DNA of 45,855 nucleotides from Desulforhopalus sp. (GCA_024710585.1 JANJUM010000062.1:1-45855), one strand, 5' to 3'; counted from the stretch's first letter, positions 22,548 to 30,473 are shown. Made by a program: numbers and translations. Notes: generated by a model not told the origin, from the letters alone.

Positions 22548-24008
22548 ATGAACTCGCCTTTCGCCTTTCTCGTCCCGCTCCTCCTCCTTGTCCACAGCCT
22601 TTTTCCCTTCGAGGCGACCTTCGCCGCCGATCCCCTCGCTGGCGACGAAAAGACTCTGCGCCTCTTTTTCCACCCCTCTGAAAAGCCCTCCCACCTCCTT
22701 CTCGTGGAAAAAAAACGGCAGAAGCTGACACTCTTCGAGGTGCAAGGGACACTGCGCCCGCTCAGGGAATTCGCCTGCGCCACCGGTGAAAACATCGGCA
22801 ACAAACGCAGCAGTGGCGACTCGCGCACCCCCGAGGGCGTCTATTTCATCACCGAAGTGTACGAAGACAAGAAGATCACCGTCTTCGGCAGCCGCGCCTT
22901 TCACCTCGACTACCCCAACGTCTTCGACAGCCATGCCGGACGCCAGGGTGACGGCATCTTCATCCACGGCACCAACAAGAAGCTGACCCCTAACAGCACC
23001 AACGGCTGCATCACCCTCGACAACCGCGACCTCGACGCACTGGCCCCCTACCTGACGGTGGGCAGCGTGCCAGTCATCGTCCTCGACGCTACCAGCGACG
23101 CCACCCTGGCGGATGCGGTACCCCTGCGCAAAGACGACGGGGTGACGCAGCTCCTGCTCGAAAAGCTCTCCCTCAACGCGGAGGCCATCGCCGGCGAGGC
23201 TATCGACAGCTTGTTCGCAGTGCAGCTCGGCGATCACCTGGTGGTCTCCCTCGGTTTCTACATCTTCCCGGACCGGAGCACCCGCTACAGCGAGCGAAGG
23301 CGGGCCTATCTGAGCCGCACCGCCGGGGGGTGGTGGCGGTCCCTGCACAGCGTTTTCAGCCAGAATTCCGGACCCACCCTCCTCGCACAGAAGCCGCTTA
23401 AGAACGACAATGTCGTCAAAATCCGCGACATAGCCATCGTCGAGGCGGCCATGGCTGCGCAACTGCTCACACCCGGGGGCGGCGGCTCCACCATCGACGC
23501 GTCAGCCGCCACCCCCGGCAACATCCCCCCCGTTACGGCCACCGCACCGCCAGCTGCCGCCCGCACCGCCGCGGCCCCCGCCGACGACAGCCGCATCTCT
23601 GTGGCCGGCGCCAAGGGCCGGGAGGGGGACAAGGCGAAGGAAAAAGCCGCCAAAGCGGCTCGCCCGCCGGCCGACGACAGGGTCGACGAGGTGCTGGCCT
23701 TCGTCGAAAAATGGCGCTCCTCCTGGGCTGCCAAGGACCTCGAGACGTATATGGCCTGCTACAGCCCCAGTTTCACCAGCGACAACCTCGACAAGGCGGG
23801 GTGGCGGGCGCGAAAGGCCTTCCTCAACGACAAGTACAAGTTCATCAAGGTCAAGCTCTCCGAGCTCAAAGTGGTGCCGTCGTCCACCGGGGCCACGGTC
23901 TCCTTCCACCAGACCTACCGCTCCGATCAACTGCAGACCAGCGGCCGCAAGACCCTGCAGCTGGTCAACCGCAAAAACCGCTGGTTCATAGAACGTGAAG
24001 CGATGTGA
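22548..24008 (+). CDS. L,D-transpeptidase/carboxypeptidase-fold murein enzyme with NTF2-like C-terminal domain (Csd6/Pgp2-like)
   Basis: 486 residues from ATG 22548, with a signal peptide (residues 1-31, ...EATFA). The YkuD catalytic domain (about 55-190) shows HLDYPNVFD, then His140 in IHGTN and Cys154 in STNGCITL, the H...S-x-G-C pattern. A central region (200-300) is followed by an Ala/Pro-rich linker (about 305-370) and an NTF2/SnoaL-like domain (about 378-486; FVEKWRSSWAAKDLETYMACY). This order is that of Helicobacter Csd6 and Campylobacter Pgp2, which trim muropeptide tetrapeptides to tripeptides and set cell curvature. Periplasmic. The next gene is the Csd4-like partner; its possible GTG start overlaps this stop. 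The enzyme could alternatively be a true L,D-transpeptidase. Confidence 0.88.
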   Translation: MNSPFAFLVPLLLLVHSLFPFEATFAADPLAGDEKTLRLFFHPSEKPSHLLLVEKKRQKLTLFEVQGTLRPLREFACATGENIGNKRSSGDSRTPEGVYFITEVYEDKKITVFGSRAFHLDYPNVFDSHAGRQGDGIFIHGTNKKLTPNSTNGCITLDNRDLDALAPYLTVGSVPVIVLDATSDATLADAVPLRKDDGVTQLLLEKLSLNAEAIAGEAIDSLFAVQLGDHLVVSLGFYIFPDRSTRYSERRRAYLSRTAGGWWRSLHSVFSQNSGPTLLAQKPLKNDNVVKIRDIAIVEAAMAAQLLTPGGGGSTIDASAATPGNIPPVTATAPPAAARTAAAPADDSRISVAGAKGREGDKAKEKAAKAARPPADDRVDEVLAFVEKWRSSWAAKDLETYMACYSPSFTSDNLDKAGWRARKAFLNDKYKFIKVKLSELKVVPSSTGATVSFHQTYRSDQLQTSGRKTLQLVNRKNRWFIEREAM

Positions 24009-24037
24009 ACCGACCCTTCTCTGACCGGAAGCCCGCC

Positions 24038-25624
24038 ATGCCAAAACCGATCATGGTTCGCACCCTCCTCGCGCTCGTCATGCTCTTCGCCTGCCTCGCC
24101 GCCCCAGCGCAGGGCACCCCCGCCGAGCCGCCACGTCACCAGAGTCTGCACGACGTCTACCTGGCGAACACCGAGCACGAGCTCCATATCTACCGCATTT
24201 ACGGCAAGGAACCCGGCAAGACGATGATGCTCATCGGCGGCATCCAGGGCGACGAGCCGGGCGGCTACCTCACCGCCGATCTCTACGCCGACATCACCCT
24301 GAGAAAGGGCAACCTCATCGTCGTCCCCCGCGCCAACTTCTACTCCATTCTCCTCAATCAGCGCGACGGCATGACCGGCGACATGAACCGCAAGTTCGCC
24401 ACCGCCTCGAAAGAGGAGCGCAGCATGGAGCAGGAGATCGTCTCCATCCTCAAGAAGCTGATCGGCGAAGCCGACTGCCTCCTCAACCTCCACGAAGGCT
24501 CCGGCTTTTTCAGCGAGCAGTGGATCAGCGACGAAGAAAACCCGGAACGTTTCGGCCAGTCGATCATCTACGACGCCGCCAGCTTCCAGGGCAACAAGCG
24601 ACAGCACACCCTCGCTCTGGCCGAGATGGCCGCCACGGTGGTCGACAAGGTCAACCGCCAGATCGACAACCCCCGCCACCATTTCCGCCCCAACAACCAT
24701 AACACGGTCTCGGACAGCTCACGCTTCCTCGAACAGCGCAAGTCGGCGACCTACTACGCCCTCACCGAGGAGAACATTCCCGCCTTCGGCGTCGAAACCT
24801 CAAAGTCGATCCGCCCCAACGCCGCCAAGGTCGCCCTGCAAAAGCTGGTCATCAACGCCTTCATGGAGGAGTTCGGCATCGTCGCCGAGACTCCGGGGCT
24901 GCATGTGGAGGAAGTCCGCCTGCACTATGTGCTGGTCAAGGTCAACAACGGCCACCCCTACGCCATCGCCAACGGCGGCGAACTTCGCGTCAATACGGGG
25001 GACGAAGTGATGGTCACCGACATCCTCGCCAATCTCGACCGTGGCCTGACCGCCGACTTTCTCGACATGGGCAGCCATAACGATACCAGGTTGCCATTCC
25101 GCATCGCCGAGCCTGCCCGGGTGGTGATACGCAAAGATGCCGAGGTCTGCGGCCATATCACCCTCCTCACCGGCATGGCTCTCCCCTCCGGGAGGAGGAC
25201 GGCCAAATCGACACTAGCGGAAAAAGAGGGCTCCGAGGAGAAAGTGCCGCCCCCGACGAAAGCGGAACCACCGCTCGCCGAGCTGCGCGCCGAGCGGTTG
25301 CTGGTCAACGTCGATGGCAATCTGGTGACCATCGGTGATGGCGAGGAACTCGAGGTACCCAGAGACAAGTTGATGGTCATCAAGGGCGTCCGTTCCAATA
25401 TCAGCCGTCTCGACAAAAAAATTGCCGTCAATCTCAAAGGCTTTTCGCCCGAGAAAAACCAGAACCTCGGCAACGACATCAACTTCCCCTTCCTCCCCGA
25501 ACACGATCTGTGGACAAGGTTTTCCGAAGACCGTAAAGGGGAACGCTATCCCATCGAAGCCACCTACGGCGATAGGGAAATCGGCAGATTCTGGCTAAAA
25601 CTCCACTCGAGTGGTGGAGAATAG
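24038..25624 (+). CDS. M99-family murein DL-carboxypeptidase (Csd4/Pgp1-like)
   Basis: 528 residues from ATG 24038 with a signal peptide (MPKPIMVRTLLALVMLFACLAAPAQG); a GTG at 24005 overlapping the upstream stop is an alternative start. The carboxypeptidase domain has GGIQGDEPGG with Gln70 and Glu73, and LNLHEGSGF with His152. This is the Q-x-x-E...H zinc site, with the atypical Gln ligand known from Helicobacter Csd4, and the same 82-residue spacing from Gln to His as I recall for Csd4. Two further domains follow (about 285-390 and 410-528), as in Csd4. Csd4 removes the terminal m-DAP from uncrosslinked tripeptides and is needed for helical shape. Periplasmic, co-transcribed with the Csd6-like gene. 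Confidence 0.9.
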   Translation: MPKPIMVRTLLALVMLFACLAAPAQGTPAEPPRHQSLHDVYLANTEHELHIYRIYGKEPGKTMMLIGGIQGDEPGGYLTADLYADITLRKGNLIVVPRANFYSILLNQRDGMTGDMNRKFATASKEERSMEQEIVSILKKLIGEADCLLNLHEGSGFFSEQWISDEENPERFGQSIIYDAASFQGNKRQHTLALAEMAATVVDKVNRQIDNPRHHFRPNNHNTVSDSSRFLEQRKSATYYALTEENIPAFGVETSKSIRPNAAKVALQKLVINAFMEEFGIVAETPGLHVEEVRLHYVLVKVNNGHPYAIANGGELRVNTGDEVMVTDILANLDRGLTADFLDMGSHNDTRLPFRIAEPARVVIRKDAEVCGHITLLTGMALPSGRRTAKSTLAEKEGSEEKVPPPTKAEPPLAELRAERLLVNVDGNLVTIGDGEELEVPRDKLMVIKGVRSNISRLDKKIAVNLKGFSPEKNQNLGNDINFPFLPEHDLWTRFSEDRKGERYPIEATYGDREIGRFWLKLHSSGGE

Positions 25625-25627
25625 TTC

Positions 25628-25656
25628 TTGACAATGACAATCATTCCTATTATTGT
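25628..25656 (+). promoter_or_regulatory. Consensus promoter with a Fur box in the spacer
   Basis: TTGACA (25628-25633), a 17-base spacer, TATTGT (25651-25656). Positions 25630-25648 match the 19-base Fur consensus at 14 positions (GACAATGACAATCATT core). GACAAT (25630-25635) and ATTGTC (25652-25657) also form an outer inverted repeat. A Fur-type repressor bound here would cover both promoter boxes, making the rubredoxin operon iron- (or peroxide-) responsive. The promoter lies immediately after the Csd4-like stop. Confidence 0.75.
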
Positions 25657-25712
25657 CAGCGCATGGTTCTTACAGCAACCCACCCACTCAACCATGGCAA
25701 GAGGAGGCGATT

Positions 25713-25871
25713 ATGCAGAAATGGGAATGTCCGTGCGGCTATATCTACGATCCGGCAGAGGGAGACTATGAACACGGCGTCGAGCCGGGCACGGCCTGGG
25801 AGGATGTCCCGGCCGACTGGGTCTGCCCGAAATGCGGCGCGGCCAAAGAAGATTTCTGGAAGCATTCCTGA
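25713..25871 (+). CDS. Rubredoxin with a shortened N-terminal metal knuckle
   Basis: 52 residues from ATG 25713, with a strong AGGAGG. The sequence follows rubredoxin closely ([35 protein letters not shown]). The C-terminal knuckle CPKCG is normal. The N-terminal one reads ECPCGY, i.e. Cys-x-Cys instead of Cys-x-x-Cys. The single Fe(Cys)4 site should still form but with altered geometry; such a variant may exist in related anaerobes. It transfers electrons in the cytosol, often to rubrerythrin, superoxide reductase or rubredoxin:oxygen oxidoreductase. It shares the Fur-box promoter with the next gene, 39 bases downstream. Confidence 0.93.
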   Translation: MQKWECPCGYIYDPAEGDYEHGVEPGTAWEDVPADWVCPKCGAAKEDFWKHS

Positions 25872-25910
25872 TCAACGAGCTCCCCTCTCACCTCATCAAG
25901 GAGAACGGAC

Positions 25911-26240
25911 ATGAAAATATCGGTCGATAGAAACGTCGTCGAAATCAGCCCGGAATCGAAGCAGGAAGAGGCCAGCCTCGACACCCTGTGGAAAGTGATC
26001 ATTGACTGCTATGGCAACAACAAGAAGCTGGTGCCCATGGGGCAGTTCGTCCCCGGCGTCGACACCCTGGCCCGCTTTAACATCGAAGGCATCAAGGGCG
26101 GTCCGACCGTCTATTCTCCGGACAAAAAAGCCCCGCAGGATGACACCTACTACTGCGCCATCTGCAACAAGTATATGAACGTCAAGGGCGGCGACCCGGT
26201 GCCCCTGTGCTGTGGCCGCGATATGGAGTGTATCGACTGA
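25911..26240 (+). CDS. Unknown N-terminal domain fused to a desulforedoxin-like metal site
   Basis: 109 residues from ATG 25911, with AAGGAGAA eight bases upstream. The C-terminal 30 residues carry Cys82-x2-Cys85-x14-Cys100-Cys101-Gly, the Fe(Cys)4 arrangement of desulforedoxin and of the N-terminal domain of desulfoferrodoxin. Here it is at the C-terminus, behind about 75 residues I do not recognise (MKISVDRNVVEISPESKQEE...). There is no superoxide-reductase domain (no His-rich site), so this is not a neelaredoxin or desulfoferrodoxin. Co-transcribed with rubredoxin under a Fur-type promoter and followed by a strong terminator. A role in anaerobic electron transfer or oxidative-stress response is inferred from context. 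Confidence 0.83.
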   Translation: MKISVDRNVVEISPESKQEEASLDTLWKVIIDCYGNNKKLVPMGQFVPGVDTLARFNIEGIKGGPTVYSPDKKAPQDDTYYCAICNKYMNVKGGDPVPLCCGRDMECID

Positions 26241-26304
26241 CAGCGCGGTGGCAACCTAGGGCAGCAACCCGCCGGATGAGGCCATTGCAACACCTGCAAG
26301 AAGA

Positions 26305-26353
26305 CTGGGCGGGCAGGAACCGAAGAGGTTCCCGCCCGCCCAGTGCCGTTTTT
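26305..26353 (+). terminator. Intrinsic terminator of the rubredoxin operon
   Basis: A 17-bp GC-rich stem with one mismatch (arms 26305-26321 and 26327-26343, loop GAAGA) is followed within six bases by TTTTT (26349-26353). Confidence 0.85.
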
Positions 26354-26414
26354 AAGGTTTTTGCCGTATTTCCCCTCGGCGTCCCTGCCATGGGTCAGCG
26401 GATGGTGACGCCGG

Positions 26415-26834
26415 TCACCCTTCCTCGCCAAGATAGGCACTGCACAGGGTGACGAACTGCTCCGGCAGGGCCGCCGCCCGTTTGCTGTGGGGATCATAGG
26501 CAAGCAGCAGGGTAAAGCCCTCGAACACCTTCTGCCCATCGCCAAGCCGAGTGGCGCTGTACTCCAGCCGGCATTTCTTGCCCTGCAGTTCCCCCACCAC
26601 CACCGCCACCTGCAGTTCTTCATGGAGAAAGACCTGACGCAGGTAGCGGCAGCCGCTCTCGACGACGACTATCGACCGGCCCTCGCCGATATCGCCCTCG
26701 GTAAAGCCGAGGCTGCGCAGAAAACGGATGCGCGCATCCTGAAAGATGAGCAGCGGGCGGTCGTTGCCGAGATGCCTGCCGTAGTTGATATCGCCGATGG
26801 TCACCATATAGGGCGCAAGAAATGGCTGCCTCAT
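26415..26834 (-). CDS. Hotdog-fold acyl-CoA thioesterase (4-HBT family)
   Basis: 139 residues from ATG 26834, with AAGGGGG upstream. MVTIGDINYGRHLGNDRPLLIFQDARIRFLRSLGF is the 4-hydroxybenzoyl-CoA thioesterase-type start with the D-x-N/D-x-x-G-H-x-N pattern and the conserved acidic helix; FLHEELQVAVVVGEL is the second hotdog strand region. It hydrolyses acyl-CoA or aryl-CoA thioesters in the cytosol; substrate unknown. It appears monocistronic and convergent with the rubredoxin operon. Confidence 0.88.
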   Translation of the reverse strand: MRQPFLAPYMVTIGDINYGRHLGNDRPLLIFQDARIRFLRSLGFTEGDIGEGRSIVVVESGCRYLRQVFLHEELQVAVVVGELQGKKCRLEYSATRLGDGQKVFEGFTLLLAYDPHSKRAAALPEQFVTLCSAYLGEEG

Positions 26835-27237
26835 CAATCCCCCTTCTCATTTTCGCTTCGCTATCGGTTGTGGCCGCGGCTGTGCTGCCGCCGCGGCATG
26901 GCAGAGAAGTGAAACCATAGAGGGCCGTCGAGGGCAACAAAAAAGGCGGGGCCGAGACTTCCCCTCGCTGCCAAAAGAAATACAGCATTTCTTTTCGGAG
27001 CCCTGACCGGGCACCCGCGACAGGGACCTGCTCCCTGAGCCGTGCCAAAGCGGCATCCGGGAAATCAGGCCGGGAACCCCGGGGAGAGGCTTCCGCAATC
27101 CCGGCCCGACCCTTCTCAAAATGCCTGAGAGCTGCCGGCGCTGTTGCCGTGATCTCACCTGGTCCGATTCAGGGGGAGTCGGGCCCTGTGTGCATCATGA
27201 TCTGTGCCATGGCTGGCATCCCCGTGCCCTCTCCACT
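26835..27237. other. 403-base region without a supported gene
   Basis: It lies upstream of the thioesterase and downstream of the ComEA-like gene. It contains an AT-rich perfect inverted repeat, AAAAGAAAT (26972-26980) / ATTTCTTTT (26986-26994), several G/C-rich short repeats, and on the minus strand a weak -10-like TATGGT (26919-26914). The open frames that cross it lack start codons with ribosome-binding sites. I see no recognisable RNA element. Confidence 0.4.
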
Positions 27238-27624
27238 TTAAAACTGCTGCAGGTGCGGCCTGAGCCGGGCAAGGAGCTTGTCGCCTATCCCCTTGACTTT
27301 GGTCAGCTCGTCGACGCTTTTGAAGTCGCCGTTCTCCTGGCGATAGGCGAGGATCGCATCGGCGAGCTTCGGGCCGATGCCCGGCAGGGCGGTGAGCTGC
27401 TCTGCGCTGGCGGTGTTGATATTGACACTCCCCACGGCTCCCAGGGCCTCGGGAGCGACCGCCGCCTGCCCCTGGGGAGCCGCCTTGCCCGCCTGAGCAA
27501 CGGCGGCCGCCGCCTCCCTGGGCGCCTCCTTTTTCTCGGCGGCCGCAGCCATCCCCGAAACGGGCGTCATCGCGAAGAGGATGGCGCCAACGACAACCAG
27601 CAGCAGTGCACGTACGTTCTTCAT
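27238..27624 (-). CDS. ComEA-like helix-hairpin-helix DNA-binding exported protein
   Basis: 128 residues from ATG 27624, with GGAGGT four bases upstream. A signal peptide (MKNVRALLLVVVGAILFAM...) and an Ala/Glu-rich linker precede the ComEA-type double HhH domain (about 66-127): SVNINTASAEQLTALPGIGPKLADAIL...VDELTKVKGIGDKLLARL. Such small periplasmic proteins bind dsDNA non-specifically; in competent bacteria ComEA pulls DNA through the outer membrane. No other competence gene is nearby, and many bacteria carry such proteins without known competence. It ends with QQF and is followed by a long non-coding stretch. Confidence 0.88.
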   Translation of the reverse strand: MKNVRALLLVVVGAILFAMTPVSGMAAAAEKKEAPREAAAAVAQAGKAAPQGQAAVAPEALGAVGSVNINTASAEQLTALPGIGPKLADAILAYRQENGDFKSVDELTKVKGIGDKLLARLRPHLQQF

Positions 27625-27795
27625 ACTACCTCCATCAAAAAGGGTTGTGGGTAAGAGCCGCCGCCCGCGGGAGGCGTTCCGCCGGGGAAGCCTCTGGCAA
27701 TCGGATCGTGCGGCCATGATTCCAGCACCTTAGCCGGCATGTCTGACATTTTTCCCACCGCACCCCCTCCCGGGAGATTTTTTTCCCTCCACCAC

Positions 27796-27838
27796 AAAAA
27801 AAACGGGGAACCCGGGCCATCAGACCCGGGTTCCCCGT
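27796..27838 (-). terminator. Intrinsic terminator of ilvC
   Basis: A perfect 14-bp stem (27803-27816 with 27825-27838, 8-base loop) is followed on the minus strand by eight T's (27803-27796), 64 bases after the ilvC stop. Confidence 0.9.
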
Positions 27839-27902
27839 CAATGCGCGACATGGCGCTCCCTCTCCCCCCCGCGGTTACAAGCGCCTGGGGGGAGGAGGCG
27901 GT

Positions 27903-29375
27903 TTAGAAAATCGGCTTCATGGCCTTCATGTGCGAGCGCAGCTCCTCGCCCACCGCCTCGATGGCGGTGTAGCGGATGCCCTCGTTGACCTGGATGAGGT
28001 CGAGGTTGTCGACGCCGGTATCCTCCAGTTCGAGGCCGCGGCCGATGACGTCGGTGTCGATGGTGTTCATGAAATCGGCGAGCAGGGGCACCGCGGCATT
28101 GGCGAAGAGATAGTTGCCGTATTCGGCGGTATCGGAGATGACCACGTTCATCTCGTAGAGCTTCTTGCGGGCGATGGTGTTGGCGATCAGCGGCACCTCG
28201 TGCAGGGACTCGTAGTAGGCCGACTCCTCCTTGATACCGCAGTCGACCATGACGTCGAAGGCCAGCTCGACGCCGGCCTTGACCATGGCCACCATGAGGA
28301 TGCCCTTGTCATAGTACTCCTGTTCGCGGATCTCGACATCGGTGGACGGGGCCTGCTCGAAGGCGGAAGCCCGGGTCTCCTTGCGCCAGCGCAGCAGATC
28401 GGCGTCGTCGTTGGCCCAGTCGGCCATCATCGTCTCCGAGAACTTCCCGGAAGCGATGTCGTCCATATGTTTCTCGAAGAGGGGGCGCAGGATGTTCTTC
28501 AACTCCTCGGAGAGGATATAGGCCTTGATCTTGGCGGGATTGGAGAGGCGATCCATCATCGCCGTGATGCCGCCGAGTTTGAGCGATTCGGTGATCACCT
28601 CCCAGCCGTTCTGCACCAGCTTGGCGGCGTAGCCGGGATCGATGCCCTTCTCCACCATCTTGTCAAAGCAAAGCAGCGAGCCGGTCTGCAGCATGCCGCA
28701 GAGGATGGTCTGCTCGCCCATGAGGTCTGACTTGACCTCGGCGATGAAGGATGACTCCAGCACCCCGGCTTTGTCGCCGCCGGTGGCGCAGCAGTAGGCC
28801 TTGGCGATGTCCCAGCCCTCGCCGTTGGGGTCGTTCTCGCCATGCACGGCGATCAGCGTCGGCACGCCGAAGCCGCGCTTGTATTCCTGGCGCACCTCGG
28901 TGCCGGGGGCTTTGGGGGCGACCATGATGACCGTCAAGTCCTCGCGCACCTTCATGCCCACCTCAACGATGTTGAAACCGTGGGAATAGGAGAGGCAGGC
29001 CCCCTTCTTCATGAGCGGCATGACCGCCGATACCACCTTGCTGTGCTGCTTGTCCGGGGTGAGGTTGATCACCAGGTCGGCGCTGGGGATGAGTTCTTCA
29101 TAGGTGCCGACGACGAAGTCGTTGTCGGTGGCGTTCTTCCACGACTGCCGTTTCTCGGCGATGGCCTCGGCGCGCAGGGCGTAGGAGACGTCGAGCCCGC
29201 TGTCGCGGAGGTTGAGCCCCTGGTTGAGCCCCTGGGCGCCGCAGCCGACGATGACCACCTTCTTACCCTTGAGGTACTCGACGCCGTCGAACTCGGCGGC
29301 ATCCATGAAACGGCACTTCGACAACTCCTCGATCTGCCGACGCAGCGGCAGGCTGTTGAAATAATTGGCACCCAT
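27903..29375 (-). CDS. ilvC: Ketol-acid reductoisomerase, long (class II, enterobacterial-type)
   Basis: 490 residues, the class II length (class I is about 330-340). It is close to E. coli IlvC throughout: [34 protein letters not shown] (NADPH fold), [43 protein letters not shown], and the duplicated C-terminal knotted domain ([31 protein letters not shown]). It isomerises and reduces acetolactate and acetohydroxybutyrate in valine/isoleucine synthesis. GGAGAA precedes ATG 29375. It is divergent from an ilvY-type activator, exactly as in E. coli, so inducer-dependent activation is likely. A strong terminator follows. Confidence 0.97.
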   Translation of the reverse strand: MGANYFNSLPLRRQIEELSKCRFMDAAEFDGVEYLKGKKVVIVGCGAQGLNQGLNLRDSGLDVSYALRAEAIAEKRQSWKNATDNDFVVGTYEELIPSADLVINLTPDKQHSKVVSAVMPLMKKGACLSYSHGFNIVEVGMKVREDLTVIMVAPKAPGTEVRQEYKRGFGVPTLIAVHGENDPNGEGWDIAKAYCCATGGDKAGVLESSFIAEVKSDLMGEQTILCGMLQTGSLLCFDKMVEKGIDPGYAAKLVQNGWEVITESLKLGGITAMMDRLSNPAKIKAYILSEELKNILRPLFEKHMDDIASGKFSETMMADWANDDADLLRWRKETRASAFEQAPSTDVEIREQEYYDKGILMVAMVKAGVELAFDVMVDCGIKEESAYYESLHEVPLIANTIARKKLYEMNVVISDTAEYGNYLFANAAVPLLADFMNTIDTDVIGRGLELEDTGVDNLDLIQVNEGIRYTAIEAVGEELRSHMKAMKPIF

Positions 29376-29430
29376 GTGTTTTCTCCGTATCTGTAGAATG
29401 TTTCATCGATCTTGCGACCAGTGGTCTAAC

Positions 29431-29453
29431 CTTTCCCCGATATATTGGGAAAG
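29431..29453. promoter_or_regulatory. Inverted repeat over the ilvC -10 box
   Basis: CTTTCCC (29431-29437) and GGGAAAG (29447-29453) with a 9-base AT-rich centre. It covers the ilvC -10 hexamer. A LysR activator normally binds further upstream, so this may be a separate repressor site or chance. Confidence 0.4.
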
Positions 29454-29467
29454 TTCTGTTGCGTCAA
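29439..29467 (-). promoter_or_regulatory. Sigma70-like promoter of ilvC
   Basis: On the minus strand: TTGACG (29467-29462), an exact 17-base spacer, TATATC (29444-29439). The predicted start near 29432 gives a leader of about 57 bases, which contains the palindrome GACCA-G-TGGTC (29416-29426). Confidence 0.65.
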
Positions 29468-29481
29468 GTGATTTGTTCGTG

Positions 29482-29507
29482 ATATTGTGTTGCCGTCATT
29501 GCAATAT
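29482..29507. promoter_or_regulatory. Probable IlvY operator between ilvC and ilvY
   Basis: ATATTG (29482-29487) and CAATAT (29502-29507) form an inverted repeat with a 14-base centre that includes TTGC and CATTGCAA. It lies 15-40 bases upstream of the ilvC -35, where LysR-family activators bind, and before the ilvY start, consistent with autoregulation. Assignment rests on position and symmetry only. Confidence 0.45.
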
Positions 29508-29579
29508 TTTCATCATTGGCCCGCTCCGACTCCTCTTCCCGGGCCCGCACCGGCCCTTTCCCGCCACCGTCCTTTGACC

Positions 29580-30473
29580 ATGAATATCAGGGAACTGGAA
29601 CTCTTTCGCCACCTTGCCTCCACCCTGCACTTCGCCCGCACCAGCGTCGAGTGTAATATCACCGCCTCCGGCCTGACCCGCACCATCCAGCGGCTGGAGA
29701 GCGAGGTGGGCGAGCCGCTGTTCTTCCGCAACAACCGCAGCGTCAGCCTGACCCCGGCCGGCAAGCTCTTCAAGGAGTACTGCGAGGAGACCATCAGCCG
29801 CTGGGCAACGCTGCAGAACTGCCTGCAGAACGACACCGCGCTGCGCGGCGAGCTGGCCATCTACTGCTCGGTGACGGCGGTCTTCTCCATCCTGCCCCGC
29901 CTTTTCGCCAGGTTCCGCAAGGCCCACCCGCGGGTTACGCTGCGCATGCAGACCGGCGACGCCGCCCGCGCCCTGCCCAGGCTGCAGGGCAAGGAGGTCG
30001 ACATCGCCGTGGCCGCCCTCCCCGACCACCTGCCGGAAAACATCGACTTCGTCACCCTGGCCAAGACCGAGCTGGTCTTCATCCTGCCGAAGAACTCGCC
30101 GGAGACAGTAGTCTACTCCCGTGGCGCCATCGACTGGGAGAAAACCCCGGTCATCCTCCCCAGCGAGGGGCTCGGTCGACTGCGCGGCGAGAGGTGGTTC
30201 GCCGACAAGGGGGTCACGCCCCATGTCTACGCCCAGGTGTCCGGCAACGAAGCGATCATCGCCCTGGTCGGCATGGGCTGCGGCGTCGGCGTCGTGCCGC
30301 AGCTGGTGCTGGAGAAAAACAGCCTCAGGGAGGAGGTGCAGGTGCTCCACCCCCGGCCGCCGCTGACCCCGTTCACCGTCGGCGTCTGCACCCTGGCGAG
30401 GAGCCAGCGCAACCCGGTGGTGCGCGCCTTCTGGGAGATCGTCGAAGAGGAGGCCGCAGCCAGCCAGCCATGA
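29580..30473 (+). CDS. ilvY: LysR-family activator of ilvC
   Basis: 297 residues from ATG 29580 (MNIRELELFRHLASTLHFARTS). N-terminal winged helix-turn-helix (about 1-60; ASGLTRTIQRLESEVGEPLFFRNNRSVSLTPAG), then the substrate-binding domain, with CSVTAVFSILPRLFARFRKAHP and GNEAIIALVGMGCGVGVVPQLVLE closely following E. coli IlvY. It should activate ilvC when acetolactate or acetohydroxybutyrate accumulates and repress its own promoter. No clear Shine-Dalgarno. The stop overlaps the surE start (ATGA), so surE and the transporter are likely translated from the ilvY transcript. Confidence 0.92.
   Translation: MNIRELELFRHLASTLHFARTSVECNITASGLTRTIQRLESEVGEPLFFRNNRSVSLTPAGKLFKEYCEETISRWATLQNCLQNDTALRGELAIYCSVTAVFSILPRLFARFRKAHPRVTLRMQTGDAARALPRLQGKEVDIAVAALPDHLPENIDFVTLAKTELVFILPKNSPETVVYSRGAIDWEKTPVILPSEGLGRLRGERWFADKGVTPHVYAQVSGNEAIIALVGMGCGVGVVPQLVLEKNSLREEVQVLHPRPPLTPFTVGVCTLARSQRNPVVRAFWEIVEEEAAASQP

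Noticed and set aside
26620-27158. Leftward open frames upstream of the thioesterase (e.g. ...LREQVPVAGARSGLRKEMLYFFWQ)
   Set aside because: One looked briefly protein-like, but it has no start codon with an RBS, overlaps the thioesterase in another frame and shows no family pattern.
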